Position numbers and translations under genes: made by a program. The notes below the pieces were generated by a model, which saw nothing but the letters and a program-made list of their open reading frames with translations, had not been told where the DNA came from and did not search any database. Positions 7,183 to 10,962 of a stretch of 10,962 nucleotides of DNA are shown piece after piece. Origin of the DNA: an uncultured Clostridia bacterium (lineage in GTDB: Bacteria > Bacillota > Clostridia > Oscillospirales > Acutalibacteraceae); NCBI GenBank assembly GCA_947165115.1, contig CAMUZD010000027.1:1-10962 (forward strand), written 5' to 3'. Numbering within the stretch: position 1 is the stretch's first letter; every line of letters starts with the position of its first letter.

Positions 7183-7968
7183 ATGGACTATTCAACAATG
7201 CATCCGCAGGAAGTGAAAAAGCTCATCCGCGAGGGAAAAATCGATTTTCAGACCTCGGGTATGTGCAACGGCTACGCGCAGGCGAATCTCTGCATTCTGC
7301 CGAAGGATTACGCCTTTGATTTCCTGCTCTTCTGTATGAGAAACCCCAAGCCCTGCCCGATTCTCGAGGTCGGCGATGTCGGCTCAAAAGAGTTTAAGAC
7401 AATGGCCGGCGAAGGCGACGTATGTAAGGATTTCCCGAAATACCGCATATGGAAAAACGGCGTGCTCGAGAAGGAAGTCACCGATATAACCGATTACTGG
7501 CAGGATGATTTCGTATATTTCCTTATCGGCTGTTCCTTCAGCTTCGAGAGCGAAATGCTCGAGGCGGAGGTGCCTGTGCGCCATATAGAAGAGGGAAGAA
7601 ACGTGCCGATGTTCAACACGAATATCGTTCTTCAGAGCGCGGGCAAATTCCACGGCAATATGGTCGTTTCAATGCGCCCGATTCCCGATAATCTCGTAGT
7701 CAAGGCGGTCAACGTGACGGCGGCTATGCCGAGAGTTCACGGCGCGCCCGTTCATATAGGAAATCCCGAAGCCATCGGCATCACGGATATCACAAAGCCC
7801 GATTACGGCGACAGCGTTACGATAAACGAGGGCGAAATCCCCGTATTCTGGGCCTGCGGAGTCACCCCGCAGAATGCTGTAATGCAGTCAAAGCCGCCCA
7901 TAGCGATTACCCACGCTCCCGGGCATATGTTCATTACCGATGTCAAAAACGTAAATCTCAAATACTGA
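7183..7968 (+). CDS. DUF1445 protein, D-glutamate cyclase-like N-terminal domain ('putative hydro-lyase')
   Basis: The 261-residue protein is full length for DUF1445. Conserved blocks are the ANLCILPKDYAFDFLLFC region (34-51), RNPKPCPILEVG (53-64), FLIGCSFSFE (113-122), RHIEEGRNVPMF (133-144), VHGAPVHIG (185-193), PVFWACGVTPQ (220-230) and THAPGHMFITD (243-253). Databases usually name it 'putative hydro-lyase'. DUF1445 is the N-terminal part of mammalian D-glutamate cyclase, which releases water as it closes D-glutamate to 5-oxo-D-proline. With a separate DUF4392 gene in the operon, a two-protein cyclase is a reasonable inference. Whether DUF1445 alone is the catalyst, and on which substrate, cannot be told from sequence. 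A GAGG ribosome site lies seven bases before the ATG and overlaps the pxpC end. Confidence 0.93.
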   Translation: MDYSTMHPQEVKKLIREGKIDFQTSGMCNGYAQANLCILPKDYAFDFLLFCMRNPKPCPILEVGDVGSKEFKTMAGEGDVCKDFPKYRIWKNGVLEKEVTDITDYWQDDFVYFLIGCSFSFESEMLEAEVPVRHIEEGRNVPMFNTNIVLQSAGKFHGNMVVSMRPIPDNLVVKAVNVTAAMPRVHGAPVHIGNPEAIGITDITKPDYGDSVTINEGEIPVFWACGVTPQNAVMQSKPPIAITHAPGHMFITDVKNVNLKY

Positions 7969-7977
7969 GGTGATAAT

Positions 7978-8733
7978 ATGTATAAGGTTGACCTGAACAG
8001 CGATTTAGGAGAAGGCGCGCTCTGCGACGGCGAAATTATTCCGCTTATTACAGGCGCAAACGTTGCCTGCGGCTTCCACGCCGGCGACAGTATTCTTATG
8101 GATAAGACCATTGAGCTCTGCAAGGCAAATTCAGTCGCTCTCGGCGCTCATCCCGGCTACCCGGATAAAGAGAATTTCGGGCGCACAAAGATGGATGTCA
8201 CTCCCGCAGAGGTCTATGATTTCACTCTTTATCAGATAGGCGCGCTCGGCGCGATGGCAAAGGCGAAGGGCGTAAAGCTCGAGCACGTAAAGCCCCACGG
8301 CGCGATGTATAATATGGCGGCAAAGGATATTGAGCTCTCGCTCGCTATAGCAAACGCCGTGCGCGATTATGACAAAGGTCTTATCCTGCTCGCCCTCTCG
8401 GGCTCCGAAATGATAAAAGCAGCAAAGCAGGTCGGAATAAAATACGCGAGCGAAGTATTTGCCGACAGAGCCTATGAGGCGGACGGCACCCTCCGCGCAA
8501 GAACTCTCGAAGGCTCGATGATTACCGACGAAAACGAAGCAATCGAAAGAGTTGTCAGGATGATAAAAGAGGGAAAAGTCAAATCTTACACCGGCGAAGA
8601 TGTCTCTCTCGAGGCTCATTCCGTCTGCGTTCACGGCGACAGCGCCAAGGCGCTCGATTTCGTGAAAGCGCTCAGGAAAGCATTCGCCGAAAACGACATT
8701 GAAACCGTAAAGCTTTCAGAGGCGATAAAATGA
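7978..8733 (+). CDS. pxpA: 5-oxoprolinase subunit PxpA (LamB/YcsF family)
   Basis: The 251-residue protein is the normal family size. It shows VDLNSDLGEG (4-13), the ANVACGFHAGD motif (27-37), GAHPGYPD (56-63), HVKPHGAMYN (103-112), EVFADRAYE (159-167) and VCVHGDS (216-222). PxpA is a divalent-metal, TIM-barrel-like hydrolase component that, with PxpB and PxpC, performs ATP-driven opening of 5-oxoproline to glutamate in the cytoplasm. The ribosome site GAGGTGA (7967-7973) contains part of the stop codon of the DUF1445 gene, a tight arrangement that points to coupled expression. The DUF1445 gene sits between pxpC and pxpA, breaking the usual pxp gene block. The end overlaps alr by four bases (ATGA). 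Confidence 0.95.
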   Translation: MYKVDLNSDLGEGALCDGEIIPLITGANVACGFHAGDSILMDKTIELCKANSVALGAHPGYPDKENFGRTKMDVTPAEVYDFTLYQIGALGAMAKAKGVKLEHVKPHGAMYNMAAKDIELSLAIANAVRDYDKGLILLALSGSEMIKAAKQVGIKYASEVFADRAYEADGTLRARTLEGSMITDENEAIERVVRMIKEGKVKSYTGEDVSLEAHSVCVHGDSAKALDFVKALRKAFAENDIETVKLSEAIK

Positions 8734-9869
8734 TTAAACACAGAACCTACGCCGCGATAAACCTCGACAATATCGAGTATAACTACAATTCCGTCAGGAA
8801 CAAGGTCGCCGAAGGGGTCAGGGTGCTCTGCGTCATCAAGGCGGACGCCTACGGACACGGAGCCGCCGAAATCGGCAGGTTTCTTGAGGGAAAAGCGGAT
8901 TTCTTCGGAGTTGCCTGCACTGAGGAGGCACTCGAACTCAGAAAGGCGGGAATTGAAACTCCCGTGCTTATTCTCGGCAGAGTCTTCCCCTGGGACTATG
9001 ATGAGATTGTGAAACACGATATCAGAATCCCGATTTTCAATATTGAAGACGCGAAGGCGCTGTCGGATGAAGCCGTCAGGCAGGGCAAAACCGCGCCCTT
9101 CCATTTCTGCATTGATACGGGCATGAGCCGCATCGGTTTTCAGATAACAGAGGAGAGCGCCGATATCTGCAAAGAAATCACCGCCCTTCCGAACATCTTC
9201 GCCGAGGGACTTTTCTCGCATTTCGCGACCGCGGATTCAGCCGATCTCACCCGCGCGAAGGCGCAGAGGGAAAGATATAAAAAATTCGTCGGAATGCTCG
9301 AAAGCAGGGGCATCGATATCCCCGTTAAGCATCTCAACAATTCGGCGGGCATTATGAATTTCGATGAGTATTTCGATATGTGCCGCATGGGAATCATCCT
9401 CTACGACCTCTACCCTTCCGAGGAGGTTGACAAGAGCCTGCTCTCAATCCGCCCCGTAATGGAGTGGAAGACTTATATAAGCCACGTGAAAACGCTTGAA
9501 GAGGGAAGAGAAATCTCCTACGGCGGAACATACAGGACGGAAAAAGATACAAAAATAGCGACAATTCCGGTCGGCTACGCGGACGGCTATCCCCGCTGCC
9601 TCTCGAATCTCGGCAAAGTCATCATAAACGGTCAATTTGCCCCGATTACAGGCAGAGTATGTATGGACCAGTTTATGGTTGATGTAACCGGTATCGACTG
9701 CAAGCCGGGCGATGAAGTTGTCCTCGTCGGCACTCAGGGCGGAGCGACGCTCACGATGGAAGAGGTTTCAAACGCCGCCCATTCTTTCAATTACGAGCTC
9801 CCCTGCCGCGTCAACAAACGCGTCCCCAGAGTCTATTTCAAAGACGGAGAAGAAGTCAGCAAGGATTAA
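8730..9869 (+). CDS. alr: Alanine racemase (fold type III, PLP-dependent)
   Basis: The 379-residue protein is full length. It has the PLP lysine K37 in VIKADAYGHG, the HFCIDTGMSRIGF segment with R134, catalytic Y264 in ISYGGTYRTEKD, IPVGYADGYPR (279-289) and the VCMDQ motif (310-314) of the C-terminal beta domain. It interconverts L- and D-alanine in the cytoplasm, supplying D-alanine for peptidoglycan. At the operon end it also provides the D-alanine that Dat can turn into D-glutamate. Near the C-terminus the family's entryway tyrosine (Bacillus Tyr354 in SYRVPR) is K363 (NKRVPR). That position affects substrate choice in related racemases, so broader specificity is possible but not shown. 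The ribosome site AGAGG (8718-8722) lies inside the pxpA end. Confidence 0.93.
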   Translation: MIKHRTYAAINLDNIEYNYNSVRNKVAEGVRVLCVIKADAYGHGAAEIGRFLEGKADFFGVACTEEALELRKAGIETPVLILGRVFPWDYDEIVKHDIRIPIFNIEDAKALSDEAVRQGKTAPFHFCIDTGMSRIGFQITEESADICKEITALPNIFAEGLFSHFATADSADLTRAKAQRERYKKFVGMLESRGIDIPVKHLNNSAGIMNFDEYFDMCRMGIILYDLYPSEEVDKSLLSIRPVMEWKTYISHVKTLEEGREISYGGTYRTEKDTKIATIPVGYADGYPRCLSNLGKVIINGQFAPITGRVCMDQFMVDVTGIDCKPGDEVVLVGTQGGATLTMEEVSNAAHSFNYELPCRVNKRVPRVYFKDGEEVSKD

Positions 9870-9888
9870 AAAATAAATAATCAAAAAC

Positions 9889-9921
9889 AAGCCCTCTCCG
9901 GTTGGGAGAGGGCTTAATAGC
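9889..9921. terminator. Strong bidirectional Rho-independent terminator
   Basis: The arms AAGCCCTCTCC (9889-9899) and GGAGAGGGCTT (9905-9915) are perfectly complementary over 11 bases around a 5-base loop. On the plus strand TTTTT (about 9922-9926) follows shortly after. On the minus strand GTTTTTG follows the stem directly. It sits between the convergent alr and the surface-protein gene and can end transcripts of both. Confidence 0.9.
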
Positions 9922-9937
9922 TTTTTGTTAGATTTAC

Positions 9938-10962
9938 TTATCCTTTCGGTTCAAAGGTATATTCGGGAAGAAGATTGAAGAGGGCTTTGAACCATGCGAT
10001 GATTTTGGCAAAGAATCCGGAATTGACTTCAATTGTGAATTCCCTTTCAAGTTTGGTGCCATCGGAATTCACGAGCACCTGGTTATTCTTATCAAGCACC
10101 TTTACGGTGAATGTTGTGGTTTCTCTTATTTCGTCAATTGTCAGGGTTGCCTTCACTTTGCCTGTCGCGCTCTTGCCGTTACCTGAAATTACAAGGCGGC
10201 AGCCGTCGGGCAGATTCTGTGTTGTTGCAATTACGGTAACCTTTGATCTGTAATCGGCCTTATCATTGCCGGGAACGCCGAGAATAACATTGATTGTGGG
10301 CTGGTCCGGCTGATCCGGCTGGTCGGGGTTATCCGGGCCGCTCTGATTGATTTCGTAGGGAATATTGTTTGCAATCGCGTATTCTATGGCATAGCTGCCC
10401 TCGTCACCTTTAATTATGAGGTTATTGCAGTTTTTAAAAGCATCATGGGCAATCTCGGTAACGCTCGCGGGAATTGAAATCTCACCGAGCGCATTGCATC
10501 CTCCAAAAGCAGAGCCGATTTTTGTTACGGTATCGGGTATTGTGACGCTTGTGAGTGATTTGCAGTTTGTAAATGAGTCATTGGGTATGGTCGTGATTCC
10601 GCTCTCAAATACAACCGACTCCAGGCCCGAAGCATAGAATGCATCGTTGAATTCGGTGACCGAACCGGGAATCGTAACGTTTTTGAGAGAAGCGCAAAGT
10701 AGAAACGCGTTCCTGCTTATCTTCTTGAGAGTTGAAGGAAATGTTACTGATTCAATTTTTGAATTTGAGAATGCCGCTACGCCGATTTCCTCAACGCCTT
10801 CGGAAATTGTCACTTTTTTGAGTTTGCTGCAGGCAAACGCGCCGCTGTCAATGTAGAGAACTCCGGCAGGAACAGTATAGTTAGTCGCTTCCGAGCCGAG
10901 AGTATACTGGACAAGATCCTCGCCGCCAGCGCTGAAAAGCACGCCGCCTGACTGCTTGTAGT
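9938..10962 (-). CDS. BspA-type leucine-rich-repeat surface protein, 5' end beyond window
   Basis: The minus-strand frame is open to the window edge. A GTG at 10942 is internal, because the frame continues upstream as YKQSGGVLFSAGGEDLVQY, a typical BspA-family segment. About 340 C-terminal residues are seen. Five to six LRR_5-type repeats of about 22-23 residues follow (IDSGAFACSKLKKVTI, IGVAAFSNSKIESVTF, ISRNAFLLCASLKNVTI and others, including TIPNDSFTNCKSLTSVTI). A Pro/Asp/Gln linker (PDNPDQPDQPDQP) leads to a beta-rich domain of about 100 residues. The last 26 residues carry an amphipathic, aromatic tail (GFFAKIIAWFKALFNLL) and end in PEYTFEPKG. Such proteins are exported and in other bacteria bind host or matrix proteins; the role here is unknown. 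No LPXTG sorting motif is seen. Confidence 0.85.
   Translation of the reverse strand, partial: YKQSGGVLFSAGGEDLVQYTLGSEATNYTVPAGVLYIDSGAFACSKLKKVTISEGVEEIGVAAFSNSKIESVTFPSTLKKISRNAFLLCASLKNVTIPGSVTEFNDAFYASGLESVVFESGITTIPNDSFTNCKSLTSVTIPDTVTKIGSAFGGCNALGEISIPASVTEIAHDAFKNCNNLIIKGDEGSYAIEYAIANNIPYEINQSGPDNPDQPDQPDQPTINVILGVPGNDKADYRSKVTVIATTQNLPDGCRLVISGNGKSATGKVKATLTIDEIRETTTFTVKVLDKNNQVLVNSDGTKLEREFTIEVNSGFFAKIIAWFKALFNLLPEYTFEPKG
10299..10334. repeat. Degenerate 9-base tandem repeat coding for the PDQ linker
   Basis: Four 9-base units (GGCTGGTCC, GGCTGATCC, GGCTGGTCG, GGGTTATCC) lie head to tail. On the minus strand they encode the repeated Pro-Asp-Gln/Asn linker of the surface protein. 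Linkers of this type often vary in copy number between strains. Confidence 0.75.

Noticed and set aside
7183..7968. DUF1445 gene as an ordinary dehydratase of unrelated metabolism
   Set aside because: The 'hydro-lyase' name rests on weak annotation. The neighbouring DUF4392 and pxp genes give a more specific reading.
8631..9221. 196-residue minus-strand open frame, and the 167-residue one at 8131-8634
   Set aside because: They lie opposite well-supported alr and pxpA genes, have no ribosome site or recognisable motif, and reflect third-position GC bias.
10940..10942. GTG as the start of the minus-strand surface protein
   Set aside because: The frame stays open to the window end and the upstream residues YKQSGG continue a typical BspA-family segment, so the protein is cut by the window edge.

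Overview
The window looks like an anaerobic, gut-type member of the Clostridia (Oscillospiraceae/Ruminococcaceae-like). The grounds are strong GAGGTG-type ribosome binding sites, tightly overlapping genes, moderately high GC, clostridial protein flavours (D-amino acid transaminase, LarE, TcdA) and a BspA-type leucine-rich-repeat surface protein with a 'GFFAKIIAWFKALF'-type tail. This is inferred from style; there is no rRNA or marker gene to fix the taxon.

Bases 1-3373 (+ strand) hold four closely packed genes: the 3' part of a xylulokinase-type FGGY sugar kinase, larE (sulfur transferase for the nickel-pincer cofactor), a secreted SGNH/GDSL hydrolase, and tcdA (tRNA ct6A dehydratase). They overlap or nearly touch, so they are probably co-transcribed, although their functions do not obviously form one pathway. 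A 289-base AT-rich spacer (3374-3662) follows. It carries a Rho-independent terminator, two 22-base inverted repeats with the same outer sequence, and a probable promoter for the next operon.

Bases 3663-9869 (+ strand) are the heart of the window: a seven-gene operon that reads as a D-amino acid to glutamate route. In order it encodes a D-amino acid transaminase (dat), a DUF4392 protein (C-terminal half of eukaryotic D-glutamate cyclase), PxpB, PxpC, a DUF1445 protein (N-terminal half of D-glutamate cyclase), PxpA, and alanine racemase (alr). A plausible reading is L-Ala <-> D-Ala (Alr), D-Ala + 2-oxoglutarate <-> pyruvate + D-Glu (Dat), D-Glu -> 5-oxo-D-proline (the two cyclase halves), and 5-oxoproline + ATP -> glutamate (PxpABC). 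The two halves of the vertebrate cyclase are separate genes here, placed on either side of pxpBC. No transporter or regulator gene lies in the operon, which fits an intracellular role in D-amino acid balance or peptidoglycan turnover.

A strong symmetrical terminator (about 9889-9921) separates alr from a convergent minus-strand gene (9938-10962, truncated by the window end) encoding a BspA-like leucine-rich-repeat surface protein with a Pro/Asp/Gln linker. No tRNA, rRNA, CRISPR array, insertion sequence or prophage gene was seen.
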